Of a stretch of DNA of 64,000 nucleotides, positions 1 through 9,193 are shown in pieces. The stretch is from Arion vulgaris (lineage: Eukaryota; Mollusca; Gastropoda; Stylommatophora; Arionidae): positions 69,087,440 through 69,151,439 of the forward strand of contig CM036754.1 in assembly GCA_020796225.1 (NCBI GenBank), written 5' to 3'. Each line of letters starts with the position of its first letter. Within the stretch, counting starts at the first letter, position 1. The position numbers and the translations under genes are program-made. A model generated the notes under the pieces. That model was not told the DNA's origin. It searched no databases and saw nothing but the letters and a program-made list of their open reading frames with translations.

Positions 1-647
1 TTTACGAACAACCAATGAGCCATTCTAGAAAATGACTAACGAGTGTCTTTCTCAAACACTCGTTATTTAACTAGACACAGAACAATCAGGTAGGGTTCGT
101 TTAAACAATGTCTGCACAAACACATGCTATAAGCTTATTGTGCTTGTATATATTGGAAACCAGACAATATCATACATACACACATGTATACACATATAAC
201 AAGCATGCATACATCATTCAATGTAGCTTCAAATTTATTATAAGAATAGCACACAAAGTTTTTTTATCAAGAACGGTTTGTTTTTTCGGAAGCTCTTAAT
301 ACCTGTACCCTGTTTATTTGTTGATCAAAATTCTTTAGAAACTTTCAAAAATAATTCCTACAAAATATTTTTAACCCGCTTCAAAATAAGAAAACATCCT
401 AACCTGAACAGTCTGGCAGCAACTGCACTAGCCATGCAGCCTTTAAATTCCACAGGCTCATAGCTCGCCTGTCCTATACCGCCCTAAAAAGTGATATTAC
501 AGTCAGTGACGACAGTTGTTTTTATTTTTATACACACTCTCCTGCTATTTCGTTAAACTGTAGACATACAGATACCTCTGTTATTCTTCTTGACCGCAGT
601 CATCCATGCTTTCAATGTTTCCAGTTAGACTGTAGTCATCCATATAT
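1..647. other. Unassigned sequence, no gene recognised
   Basis: AT-rich sequence. Two short open frames (108-299 and 278-463) show no recognisable motif and no splice context that I trust. No tandem repeat or terminal repeat was seen. Confidence 0.5.
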
Positions 648-962
648 CATTAATACGAGCGAGATTGAGCTCCTGGTACTGTTGCAGACGGACAATGAAA
701 CTTGGGTTTCCCCTTCTAGTTGCGGTCGCACAAGAATCATTGACAACTGAAAATCGATAGGAGTAGATTATAATACCACAACTTGGACAAAAATTAATAT
801 CAACAACAAAATTTTCAACATCCTTAAAAAAATAGAAAGGGGACCCTCGCCGATGCTACGGAGTTAGTTCACTACCGCAATGTTCCTGTATAAAAAAAAG
901 AGATCGAAACCCGCATGATTATTCCCCGCAGTGCAATACTTAATTGTCCTATCAATCAATGA
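648..962 (+). mobile_element. SINE-1 copy, 5'-truncated
   Basis: Body and 3' end of the SINE-1 family, diverged. GAGATTGAGCTCCTGGTA, then the region around GGACAAAAATTAA, then the conserved 3' block (AGAGATCGAAACC...GCAGTGCAAT) match the full-length copy at 53134-53576 read on its minus strand. It ends in ATCAATCAAT, the family's characteristic tail. The tRNA-like head is missing or unrecognisable. Confidence 0.7.
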
Positions 963-1016
963 ACACACCTTGTGTTTAGTTTGATTGTGGTCACCTGTAC
1001 ATTTTTGTTTTTGCAG

Positions 1017-1050
1017 ATTTGTGGCAGCTTATAGAATTCCGAAATTACAG
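1017..1050 (+). other. Candidate 34-nt exon with consensus splice borders
   Basis: A pyrimidine-rich tract ending TTTTTGTTTTTGCAG precedes 34 nt that end in TTACAG directly before a near-perfect donor, GTAAGAG (1051-1057). In the second frame it reads FVAAYRIPKLQ without stops. This is the best double-sided splice match in the window, but no partner exon can be proven. It could be chance, since acceptor-like tracts are common in AT-rich DNA. Confidence 0.3.
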
Positions 1051-1291
1051 GTAAGAGAAACGTCTAAAGAGACAAAAAAAAAAGTCGTGGTATTCATGGG
1101 AAAAAAAAGATTATTAAGATTAGCCAGGAAAAATGTTAGTAAAAAAGATTTGAAATTTTAAAATATGAATTTTCGTTTGGCAAGTTGTGTGCCAAAATAT
1201 TGATTAACAAACAAGATGGCCTACTATACTAACAAACATTCTGGAAATAGATAGATCACGTGAACTGAAGGTATCAATGTTATTGGCATAG

Positions 1292-1590
1292 GCAATTATA
1301 AACTCATACGGCCGGTGGTGGGTGAACTTGCTAGAGACAGAGTGAATTTCAGATATGCTGCAAAGAGAGCAACGTCCTATAAAGGATACGCACCTTGATG
1401 ATGAGGCCGGTGGACTGGGGTAAAAATTATGGAAATCAGACCACAACCGGTCACGTGACCTCACATTCCAGTATTGTTGTGTATAGAGGAATTCAGTTAA
1501 ATTCAAATGCTAGATCAAGGTTATATTATGTGACACGTTAAGTTTAACAATAAGGAATATCAGTATTATGACTATTTTTCAGCAATAAAT
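1292..1590 (-). repeat. DR-1 dispersed repeat copy
   Basis: Reverse complement of the repeat at 12840-13262 and 55086-55650. Shared landmarks are the block with GGTCACGTGACC near 1450, the GATCAAGGTTATATTATGT block near 1515 and the TTTTTCAGCAATAAAT block near 1580. It lacks recognisable coding capacity, and its class is unknown. Confidence 0.7.
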
Positions 1591-1727
1591 AACACTACAA
1601 CTCACAGAATTGAGTAAAATTACAAACAAGCTTACAGTGTTCTATCAAACATATATAAATTCAGCTCCCCAACTAAAACTAGGTCAGGATTCCCGATCAG
1701 TTATGTGGTCCATTATTAGAGTTGGTT

Positions 1728-1881
1728 GTGGTTATTGGTTACTGTACCATCGTCACAGTACGTCTTGTAGACCATAGGGTGTTTAGTCTCACCCAGCAGA
1801 TGTCGAAGGGTATGCATACTGATGATTCCCATAGCTCATTGGTTAAAACACATTCCCCATTTCTACCCCTCGTGCACCCGT
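1728..1881 (-). pseudogene. LINE RNase H C-terminal tail fragment (L-RH)
   Basis: On the minus strand this aligns with the 3' coding end of the L-RH copy at 11641-12300: the stretch equivalent to GCLRGRIRNVFNQ, then the Cys-containing tail and the LVTNN end. It is strongly decayed and merges at its upstream end with the adjacent satellite. Confidence 0.55.
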
Positions 1882-2322
1882 TGTCTTGTACAATGTGTGG
1901 TTCGTCTTGTACAATGTGTGGTTCGTCTTGTACAATGTGTGGCTTGTACAATGTGTGGTTCGTCTTGTACATGTGTGGTCTCTTGTACAATGTGTGGTTC
2001 CTCTTGTACATGTGGTCGCTTGTACAATGTGTGGTTCGTCTTGTACGATGTGTGGTTCGTCTTGTACAATGTGTGGTTCGTCTTGTAGATGTGTGCTTGT
2101 ACAATGTGTGGTTCGTCATTGTATCGTCTTGTACAGATGATGTGGTTCTGTCTTGTATCGTCTTGTACAATGTGTGGCTTGTACAATGTGTTAGGTTCAT
2201 CTTGTTAGATGTGTGTGCTTGTACAATGTGTGGTTACATGTCTTGTACAATGTGTGGTTCGTCTTGTATCGTCTTGTACAATGTGTGGCTTGTACAATGT
2301 GTGGCGCTTGTACATGTGTGGT
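1882..2322 (+). repeat. 16/21-bp satellite array, copy 1
   Basis: Repeats of CTTGTACAATGTGTGG, either alone (16 bp) or with an added TTCGT (21 bp). Each unit holds the palindrome TTGTACAA. After 2090 many units carry 1-3 bp indels. Open frames on both strands here (CTMCGSS, HIVQDEP-type peptides) are products of the periodicity, not genes. Confidence 0.95.
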
Positions 2323-2475
2323 TTCAGTTACAATTTCTCTATCAATTTACTGGAGTTGTTGTCTGGGGTCGCTAGTGAGATGTTGGTTCTCTTTACTGCG
2401 ATCTTTCAATGCATGTCGTATGGGCGACTAATATATGCCGTAAGGATGCTGCCTGTAAATAAAAGTTCGTCTTAG
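2323..2475 (+). mobile_element. SINE-5B fragment, degraded
   Basis: Matches the SINE-5 copy at 3271-3575: TTACTGGAGTT...GGGGTCGCTAGTGA, then ATGCATGTCGTATGGGCGAC, then GGATGCTGCCTGTAAATAAA. The 3' half is lost where the second satellite block begins. It is part of a duplicated array-plus-SINE unit. Confidence 0.65.
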
Positions 2476-3270
2476 ACATGTGTGGTCTCTTTAGGGTGCA
2501 TCTGACAATGTGTGGTGCGTCTTGTACAATGTGTCTTCTACAATGTGTTCAGTCTGTACAAGTGTGCTTACAATGTGTGGTTGTCTTGTAACTAGTGTGT
2601 TCGTCATTTAGATGTAGGTTCTTCTTGTACGTGGTGGTTCCTCTTTACGATGTGGTTCGTCTTTACAAGTGTAGTTGTACAATGTGAGTTCGTCTTGTAC
2701 AATGTGTGGTTCGTCTTGTACAATGTGTGGTTCATCTTGTACAATGTGTGGTTCGTCTTGTACGATGTGTGGTTCGTCTTGTACAATGTGTGGCTTGTAC
2801 AATGTGTGGTTCGTCTTGTACGATGTGTGGTTCCTCTTGTACGATGTGTGGTTCGTCTTGTACAATGTGTGTCTTGTACAATGTGTGGTGCGTCTTGTAC
2901 TATGTGTGGTTCGTCTTGTACAATGTGTGGTTCGTCTTGTACAATGTGTGTCTTGTACAATGTGTGGTTCGTCTTGTACGATGTGTGGTTCCTCTTGTAC
3001 GATGTGTGGCTTGTACAATGTGTGGCTTGTACAATGTGTGGTTCGTCTTGTACAATGTGTGGTTCGTCTTGTACGATGTGTGGTTCCTCTTGTACGATGT
3101 GTGGCTTGTACAATGTGTGGTTCGTCTTGTACGATGTGTGGTTCGTCTTGTACGATGTGTGGCTTGTACAATGTGTGGCTTGTACAATGTGTGGTTCGTC
3201 TTGTACAATGTGTGGTTCGTCTTGTACAATGTGTGGCTTGTACAATGTGTGGCTTGTACAATGTGTGGTT
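2463..3270 (+). repeat. 16/21-bp satellite array, copy 2
   Basis: Same units as 1882-2322. Positions 2463-2670 are heavily corrupted by indels. From 2671 the units are clean, with single-base variants (CGATG for CAATG) and a subset CCTCTTG for CGTCTTG. Frames stay open for more than 200 codons on both strands purely through repetition. Confidence 0.95.
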
Positions 3271-3575
3271 TCAAAGTTACTAAATTTCTGTATCAATTCA
3301 CTGCCCGAGTGGTGCCGGGGTCCGCTAGTGAAGCAAAGAATAGTACCACTGTGATCTACAATGCATGTCGTAAGAGGCGACTGATATAGCCCTAGGGATG
3401 CTGCCTAGGAAATAAAAAAGCATCCAAAACGGATGTGCTGGTCTACTTTTAGGCACATAACTGGCACAGCGTACAATCGCTCTTAGGCTCAGATCACATA
3501 CAAATCACGCTCTATAGAGTGGTTGACAAGTGGTCGATATGAAGCGTTCGAAGAAGTATCGATTCAAAATCAAAT
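3271..3575 (+). mobile_element. SINE-5B copy
   Basis: Nearly complete type-B member: GAGTGGTGCCGGGGTCCGC, AAGCAAAGAATAGTACCACT, the GTCGTAAGAGGCGACTGA block, AATAAAAAAG, GGATGTGCTGG, GCTCTTAGGCTCAGATCACA and GTGGTCGATATGAAGCGTTC before a short GAAGAAG tail. Possible imperfect TSDs are GTATCAATTCA before it and GTATCGATTCA after it. Confidence 0.8.
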
Positions 3576-3599
3576 TTAAAACTAATTCTTTTGTGTGAA

Positions 3600-3995
3600 T
3601 GCGTGCGCGGGCAAGTGCTGTTCATTCACCCAATAAATGAAAAATAGACTGCCTAGGTCGAGTCAGTCCACGGGTACGCAGATAACCGTTGCGGACTCGG
3701 GTGGCTACTGGAGCGCGTGGCATTAAATAAATATCAAAATCTCCGGACGCTGTATTACCCATGTGGCCCGCATTCTCTGCCACCGCAGCTCCTGGCACGC
3801 CACGCACCAGTGCTCGTCACGAAACAATGTACGTCAAGTCGTTCGATCTTCTGCATTAGTTTCCCACGCATCGGCGTTTATATCAACAAGTTTTATTTAG
3901 TGAGGTTCTGATCTTGTCATTGTAACACCTTCTTTGGCCTCCCTTGGATCATTTATCTTTCTATAGTTCACAAAATAGAAGTATTTACACTTCGG
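3600..3995 (-). pseudogene. LINE reverse-transcriptase C-terminal fragment
   Basis: The minus-strand translation contains a GGQRRCYNDKIRTSL-like segment (frame-broken), then INADAWETNAEDRTT and RTLFRDEH. This order matches the RGGQxxRYxDTLKxSL...W..xAQDRxxWR tail of RTE-like endonuclease/reverse-transcriptase proteins. A stop codon and at least one frameshift are present. The patch is GC-richer than its surroundings. The catalytic RT core is absent, so it is a 5'-truncated dead copy. Confidence 0.6.
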
Positions 3996-4429
3996 CAGTA
4001 TGGTCTGGTATGCGAACAATGTGGCATGTCGACCGAGTCTGTGACAGCATCACTACCTGGCCACTTTGCCAACCTCTATGTATATTCTTGTTAGGACAGC
4101 AACAATTTCTCCATCCTACAGGCTGCAGAAATTCTATGCAGGGCATCTCCTGTTTTGTTCTTTGATTTCAGTTGCCAAAATTATCCGACAAGAGTTCAGA
4201 TTCTCTTGTGCCCTTTCTCTGTGTTCCATAGCTTGAAACTTATTGGAATGACACAAACATGATGTGCCTTAGTCCTCATTAACTCGTTGATCAAAAATTT
4301 TTATTATGTGGTACATGTTGTTCTGGATCGTTACAAGGTACTGGTGTTTTCACTGATAAGTATGATTGGCCTTTTTTTTTTTTCTGTTCTTTTGTCCTTC
4401 TCTGCCTTTTGCCGTTATGCGCTGCAGGT

Positions 4430-5270
4430 TTAACTGATGATCGGTTTCCGAGATAGTGCATCCTCGGTCGCTTGATATGCTGTGGTATTGTGGAGTTTTA
4501 AGATGTCTGTAACTCCATCAATCAATCTTTTTCTTGGTCTGACCCTTCCTCTTGATGATTCCATTTTAAGGTTGTGCGCTCTTGCAACTAGTGTATTCGG
4601 GTTCATTATCACCAAGACATCAAACCATTTGAGTCTCTGTTTTTCAATGAATCTAATAGCAGATGTTGTTCTGACTGTTCTAATTTCATAATTTCTTATA
4701 TGGTCTCTTCTTGTTTTATTTACCGATTTCCTCAAGCATCTCATTTCACATGTGGTAATTTTCCTTTCTTGTTCTTTTGTCAGTGCCCATGTTTGACACT
4801 GGTAACAGTCGCCCGAGTAGTTACCGGGGCCCAAATTTGGGGTGCAAAGAATAGAACCACTGTTACCTGCCACGCATGATGTCGTAAGAGGCGACTAAGG
4901 AGGTTTGGCTGAAATCGGATGCACATGTCCTAAACGTGTAGAAATATATGCGTTTAGGGGCCTACCAAACCAATGTGCAACGTATACACGTTCTTGGCAA
5001 AGATCAAACATATCACAAAGTGTGATTAAAATTGGTCGTAAAGAACGAACGCAAAGAAGAAGACTGGTAACAGTTTTGGTATAAAGATTGCATTTATAAT
5101 CTGTCTTTTAGTCTCTACTAGAATTGCTGGATGTTTCAAGATTGGTTTAAGTTGGTATGTACCTAGTATGATGGCACACTTGGAAAAACAGTTGGATAGA
5201 AACTTATTATCTAAAGTAAGATGTATTTTGGGAAGTGTATGCTCGACATCACATTTGTTTGCGTATGTGT
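4430..5270 (-). pseudogene. LINE L-a C-terminal fragment, split by a SINE
   Basis: The minus strand encodes GTYQLKPILKHPA and QIINAIFIPKL (5060-5175), then after the SINE CQTWALTKEQERKITTCEMR (about 4740-4800), CLRKSVNKTRRDHIRN, EKQRLKWF and a RVRPRKRLIDGV linker. The order equals the long L-a copy at 9194-10848. The RT core is missing. Besides the SINE insertion there is a 1-base frameshift at the insertion site. It ends near 4440 with SRKPIIS. Confidence 0.85.
4810..5062 (+). mobile_element. SINE-5A copy with 12-bp target-site duplication
   Basis: Begins CGCCCGAGTAGTTACCGGGG and ends with CGCAAAGAAGAAG. It is flanked by identical ACTGGTAACAGT at 4798-4809 and 5063-5074, the signature of retroposition. 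It sits in opposite orientation inside the L-a coding fragment. Shared SINE-5 landmarks are AAAGAATAGAACCACTGTTA and GTCGTAAGAGGCGACTAAGG. Type A has its own 3' half (ATTAAAATTGGTCGTAAAG). Confidence 0.92.
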
Positions 5271-5406
5271 CCGATACAAGAATGTCAGATGAAAGAAAAT
5301 ACTTGACACATACCCCACTTGACTTGCCAGGTGTCCAGCTATTTGAGTAAATAAATATCAGCTTTCTCTCCTTCGGTTTAACATCAGATTTGAGTTTAAA
5401 ACACAC

Positions 5407-6095
5407 TAACCGATGGGTCGGTTCATCGGGGTGAGAAGTCAGGCTGGGGTTTCTTGTCTATTCCGCATGGTAGGGTTGTTGCAGAGCGAAGTGGAGCGTA
5501 CATGACAACTAATTCTAGTATGAGGATGGAGGTTGAGGCCGTTACTGCTGCCTTCCCCCATTTGCTCTCTGGGACTTCATTTACTGGGGCCGTTGTTGTA
5601 TTTGACTTTCAGTCGATGCTACACAAGATCCAGAAGGGCAGGTTTCGGTATGAGTGGATATCGTCTATAAAAGTTTCTAACCTCAAGAGGCTTGCGTGGA
5701 TATACTGTCCTGGGCATGCAGATGTTTACGGTAATGAGAGAGCGGACAGGCTTGCACCAACAGCATCGATTGTTGGGTTGTTGAAGAAGGATAAGAGGGA
5801 TGTTCTTCGGTCTCTTCGCGACTGTCTGTTGGATGAGGACACTAAAATCGATGTTGAATCGATCAAGCGATTTAAGCAGTTTGGAGTTACCCGTTGTTCA
5901 AGTCGAACTGGATGTCTGAGAGGCAGAGTGAGAGGTGTGTTTAATTAGAGTCACGCGAACCATCACTATGCATTCTCTTCGATATCTGTTGGGGGAGACT
6001 GAGCACCTATAGATCTGCCTGGAGTGCAATGACCTCAGTTTAGTGACCAATACCCAATTAAACACCCCTCACATAACATTATGTGCCAGCGTAGA
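5407..6095 (+). pseudogene. LINE RNase H domain fragment (L-RH)
   Basis: An RNase H fold decays across this stretch. It starts with the TDGS motif (5409-5420, first catalytic Asp), continues after a frameshift with SMRMEVEAVTAA (catalytic Glu), then DFQSMLHKIQKGRFRY (third acid region), LAWIYCPGHADVYGNERADR (final Asp) and the C-terminal RTGCLRGRVRGVFN. A stop at about 5946 and a frameshift precede the last tail (CLECNDLSLVTN, about 6018-6053). The domain would remove RNA from RNA:DNA hybrids during LINE replication. No RT domain lies upstream, so the copy is truncated and inactive. Confidence 0.85.
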
Positions 6096-6099
6096 CTTG

Positions 6100-6940
6100 T
6101 AACCCGGTACATAACGCTTTGATGGCGTAACTGCAGCTTTATTTATTTTACAGCTCTGGTGGCAATCAGAAACACAATGACTAACTAAAAAACAATGAAC
6201 AAACAAAGGCAGTTTTCATGATAAGTAATGGTTGATTTGAGTTTAAGTTTGGAATATCTTCATTGCACTCCGGGCTTATCCTTAGGTGCTCCGATCTCCT
6301 TCGTAATGCCTCCAACAACGTACAGCAACTGACCGTACCAGTTCGATTTTGATTGATCGCTGAGCCATCTTGTATATCTGCTGTGCTTTTCTTTTCTGGT
6401 TGATTATAAAGCAGCTTGTAAAAAATCTGCTTCTACACATCCACGTCTCTACTACACATCGAAATGGCTGAGAACCGCTGGTGATTAAATATCTATCTGT
6501 ACGGTGTTCGGGTATTTGCAAAAAAAAAGTGATTAGAAAGGGAGGGATGGGGGTAATTACCAACTCGTAAAAATACAATTAGCACGTCTGTTAGTTAAGT
6601 CATCAGATCAACCGTATTGCTCAATTAAAACATTAGCATGGAATTATCACCTGCTGACATCAAAGGTAACATGATTAGACAACGGCTTGGATGTAACAAC
6701 AATGTTCTGCTAATTATCTCTACTAGATTATTGGGCTAGAATAATGTTATGTTAAGTCTGGTTCACTTATTATGTCGTCGTTAATGTGATTTCTCTGTTA
6801 TCTTAGTTTGACGAGAATACCTTTTGATGTTTCGTTACACTAAATTTAACTTTTTATCTTGTCAGTTGTTGTTGATTTATGATATTTTCTGTATATATTT
6901 TGTTGTCTATATTACAGCTTCTTTTATTTTCATAATCTTT
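6100..6940. other. Unassigned sequence
   Basis: No gene recognised. A 45-bp piece at about 6255-6300 resembles the reverse complement of the L-RH 3' coding end (GCACTCCGGGC...AGGTGC). The rest is AT-rich with no structure that I can name. Confidence 0.45.
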
Positions 6941-6944
6941 TATC

Positions 6945-7105
6945 TTCACACTGTTACCGGGTTGTTGCACAGTGTCGTGGTTTTCTGTTTTTGTCTTGCG
7001 CTGTTCTGGTGGCTTGGGTGATTGTTATTTTTGCTCTTTGACAAGATTCTGCTATGCATATCTAACCATCTAGTTTTCATGGTCTTCCTCTCGCCTTCTT
7101 TGTTG
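6945..7105 (-). pseudogene. LINE L-a 3' end fragment
   Basis: On the minus strand the ARGRP-like coding end and the 3' UTR with GACACTG-TGCAACAACCCGGTAACAGTG match the 3' ends at 39350-39665 and 46142-46614. It abuts an L-RH fragment of opposite orientation at 7103. Confidence 0.65.
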
Positions 7106-7240
7106 GGGAAGACTGAGCACCTATGGGTCTGCCCGGCGTGCAATGACGTCAGTTTAGTAACCAATAACCAGTACTTCTACCAGGTTGAACTTTATTTAAA
7201 CCATATAATTCTTGTTTATTCTTAGCTAAATTTGGTAATT
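7100..7240 (+). pseudogene. LINE L-RH C-terminal tail
   Basis: Encodes LLGKTEHLWVCPACNDVSLV followed by TNNQ, the same tail as in the copies at 5407 and 11641. Only the Cys-containing end of the protein and some 3' UTR are present. Confidence 0.75.
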
Positions 7241-7475
7241 TCTCAGTACTTCTGCCAGTAGAAACTTATTAACTTGACAAAATGTGTGTCTACCACGTTG
7301 AAATTTATAATTTTACAGTCGATACTTCTACCAGATCAAACTGTCTAATTTGACAGTGCTTAGTTCTACTAAGTTCAACTTTCTAATTTGACAGTGCTTA
7401 GTTCTACTGACAGTGCTTAGTTCTACTAAGTTCGACTTTCTAATTTGACTTTATTTACTTCTAATAACTTGAACC
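7241..7475 (+). repeat. Imperfect 35-40 bp tandem repeat
   Basis: Three to four irregular units built from TTGACAGTGCTTAGTTCTAC plus AAGTTCAACTTTCTAAT. It starts in the 3' UTR-like sequence after the L-RH tail and ends at a short CT run (7474-7491). Confidence 0.7.
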
Positions 7476-7755
7476 TCTCTCTCTCTCTCTTTGCCTTTTT
7501 ACCCAGGATTGGGGCATAGGCCCTCAACCAACTCATGCCAAGTCTTCCTATCTCTAGCTATCTCCTGCAGTTCCTTCCAGCTCTTCTTTATATTGTTGAT
7601 CTCTGCCTCCAAATCTTGTCTCCATGTATTTCTCGACCTCCCCTTCTTTCGCTGTCCCTGCGGGTTTCAGGCAAATAACCCTTTATGATCCTACCAACTG
7701 TACTCAGGTTCGCTCTCCGTTCTGATTCAGAGCTATCTAGTGTTTTCGTTGTAGC
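7476..7755 (-). pseudogene. LINE RT C-terminal tail (GRSRNTWRQDLEAE type)
   Basis: The minus strand reads QRKKGRSRNTWRQDLEAEIN, then a SWKELQEIARDRKTWHELVE segment, then GLCPNPG and a stop. This is the standard C-terminus of a class of animal LINE polymerases (RGRPxNTWRRDLE...W..L..xAxDRxxW). It covers about 60 residues. The RT domain is absent. Confidence 0.8.
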
Positions 7756-7886
7756 AGTGTGGCCGGCTTAGCTGGGAGCCCCATGACCAACCTCCTTAGC
7801 CGCCTCATACGCCATGCGTGGCAGGTAACAGTGGCTCTATTCTTTACACTCCAATTTGGGCCCCGGTAACCACTCGAGCGGCACAC
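7756..7886 (-). mobile_element. SINE-5A 5' half
   Basis: Minus-strand match to the first 130 bp of SINE-5A: CGAGTGGTTACCGGGGCCCA, AAAGAATAGAGCCACTGTTA and the CCACGCATGGCG...GAGGCGGCTAAGGAGG block. The 3' half is missing. Confidence 0.85.
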
Positions 7887-8255
7887 GATCTGAATAACAA
7901 CGGTAGAACATTTACTATTCTACTCATTTTCTGTTTGATAATAACAAAGGGGTGTGGCTAAAAAATACAGTTGAGTGGACATGTTTTAGTTCTGTCTCTT
8001 TACAATCAAATAGAACTGACAATGAACCAATGGGTGTTTCTTGGAGAATTTTGCACGCAGATTACAAGGATTCTTTGACACATATTCTTGAACTTACTTT
8101 TCCCATGAACAATTCTGTGTACAACGTTTGCAGTTTAGACACAAGCCCTTCAGCTTTTAAAGATTATGCCGAACATTTAGTTTCATGGCTTCAAGGATGG
8201 GAGTTTTTTTTAGCAACAGAACCTAAAGTTACATCACAGAGACTGTGAGAGTGAG
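7887..8255 (+). CDS. Unrecognised coding-like open frame, possible terminal exon
   Basis: An open frame runs from about 7900 to a stop at 8246-8248. It reads VWLKNTVEWTCFSSVS, then PMGVSWRILHADYKD, LTHILELTFPMNNSVYNV, FKDYAEHLVSWLQGWEFF and ends VTSQRL. Composition is varied and non-repetitive with balanced hydrophobic spacing, unlike the satellite frames. A possible acceptor (AACAAAG) lies at about 7949, and a donor-like GTGAGT lies just after the stop at 8251. I do not recognise the family. It could be a host exon or a piece of an unknown element. Confidence 0.3.
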
Positions 8256-8444
8256 TACGTAACATTTTTCTCTGAACGTGGTATCATGGCTTAATGCAGT
8301 GTCACAGTCGAGTTACATTTGATAGATCCATCAAAAGTCAGTCTGAAAGCTGCCGTCTTCACAATGGATACTCGGGGAGGAAATGAACCTTATGGGGAAA
8401 CCCGTCACAATGTAGTAAATTGTTCTTCTTTATATCCCTTGTTT

Positions 8445-8652
8445 GCCCGTCTGCCCAGCGTGTTCGTAGCGCGTTGGACTACGGTGACTATCCCTCTGTG
8501 TGTGCGGCTTCAATTCCGCGGGATGGCAGAAAAAGCCACAGATTCCTCAGATTTACGGTGCTCGTTGCACCGAACCGAAGGGTACGATGTCCATGGCACC
8601 GAGCCGAAGAGCTGAAAAGCTCAAGTGCTTCTGGATCGGAAAAAATAAAAAA
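8445..8652 (+). mobile_element. SINE-2 copy with 13-bp target-site duplication
   Basis: A tRNA-derived head (box A-like TAGCGCGTTGG, box B-like GCTTCAATTCC) is followed by the family body and the 3' end AAGTGCTTCTGGATCGGAAA with an A-rich tail. Identical ATATCCCTTGTTT flanks it at 8432-8444 and 8653-8665. Open frames across it are incidental. Confidence 0.92.
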
Positions 8653-8699
8653 ATATCCCTTGTTTAATCCTAAATTATTTATACCCATTGTTTTATTCC

Positions 8700-8825
8700 T
8701 AAATTATTTATAATAATAATAAATAATAATTCCTCTCGTACCGTTTTACGTTACATAGGACCTGCAAGCAATTTCTCCATACCGCTCTATCCTCGGCAAC
8801 TCGTTCAATCTCCTCCATTCAGATG
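8700..8825 (-). pseudogene. LINE 3' end with (TAA)n tail
   Basis: The minus strand reads MEEIERVAEDRAVWR, then LQVLCNVKRYERN, followed by a TAA-repeat tail at 8708-8733. The same terminus occurs at 47600-47960 and 53940-54225. Only the last 40 codons remain. Confidence 0.75.
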
Positions 8826-9070
8826 CAGAGATAAAGTGTTTACGCAGAATGCTGGCAGTATGAAGAAAAGACCGGCTTAAGAATGAAGTGTCTACTCAGA
8901 ATGCTGGGAGAATCAAGAAGAGACCAGATTAGAAATGAAGACATCTGGAAACAAGTGGGTACGACATCAGATTTGAATTTCATATAGAAAAAACAAATTA
9001 AATGGTTTGGAAACATATGCAGATTATCAACAGACAGTGCTGCGCCTTAAAGGCAGGTGCTTGAATACTG
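8826..9070 (+). pseudogene. LINE C-terminal fragment in inverted orientation
   Basis: The plus strand reads KCLLRMLGESRRDQIRNEDI, then WKQVGTTSDLNFI, a stop, KKQIKWFGNICRLSTDSAA. This matches the LRRMLGxxRRDRIRNxxI...KWFGH region of RTE-like LINEs, just upstream of the C-terminus. It adjoins the minus-strand 3' end at 8825 head to head (see findings). Confidence 0.75.
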
Positions 9071-9124
9071 TGAATACTAAGCAAATGGTCGTTCATGTAA
9101 AAAGTGAACCACATAAATACCAGA

Positions 9125-9193
9125 GGCAGTGAAAAACACTATTTATGAAGCACACACAAAAGCCCGTTCTAGAAATCTCTTCGTATCCTGACT
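9125..9193 (+). repeat. DR-2 repeat, left part, interrupted by a LINE
   Basis: TTTATGAAGCACACACAAA, then CGTTCTAGAAATCTCTTC, then GTATCCTGACT (9183-9193). It equals the first half of the uninterrupted copy at 54975-55085. Confidence 0.8.

Noticed and set aside
5026..5406. Independent 126-residue minus-strand gene
   Set aside because: Its middle part matches the L-a LINE (YQLKPILKHPA...IINAIFIPKL), and its C-terminus reads into the SINE-5A insertion.
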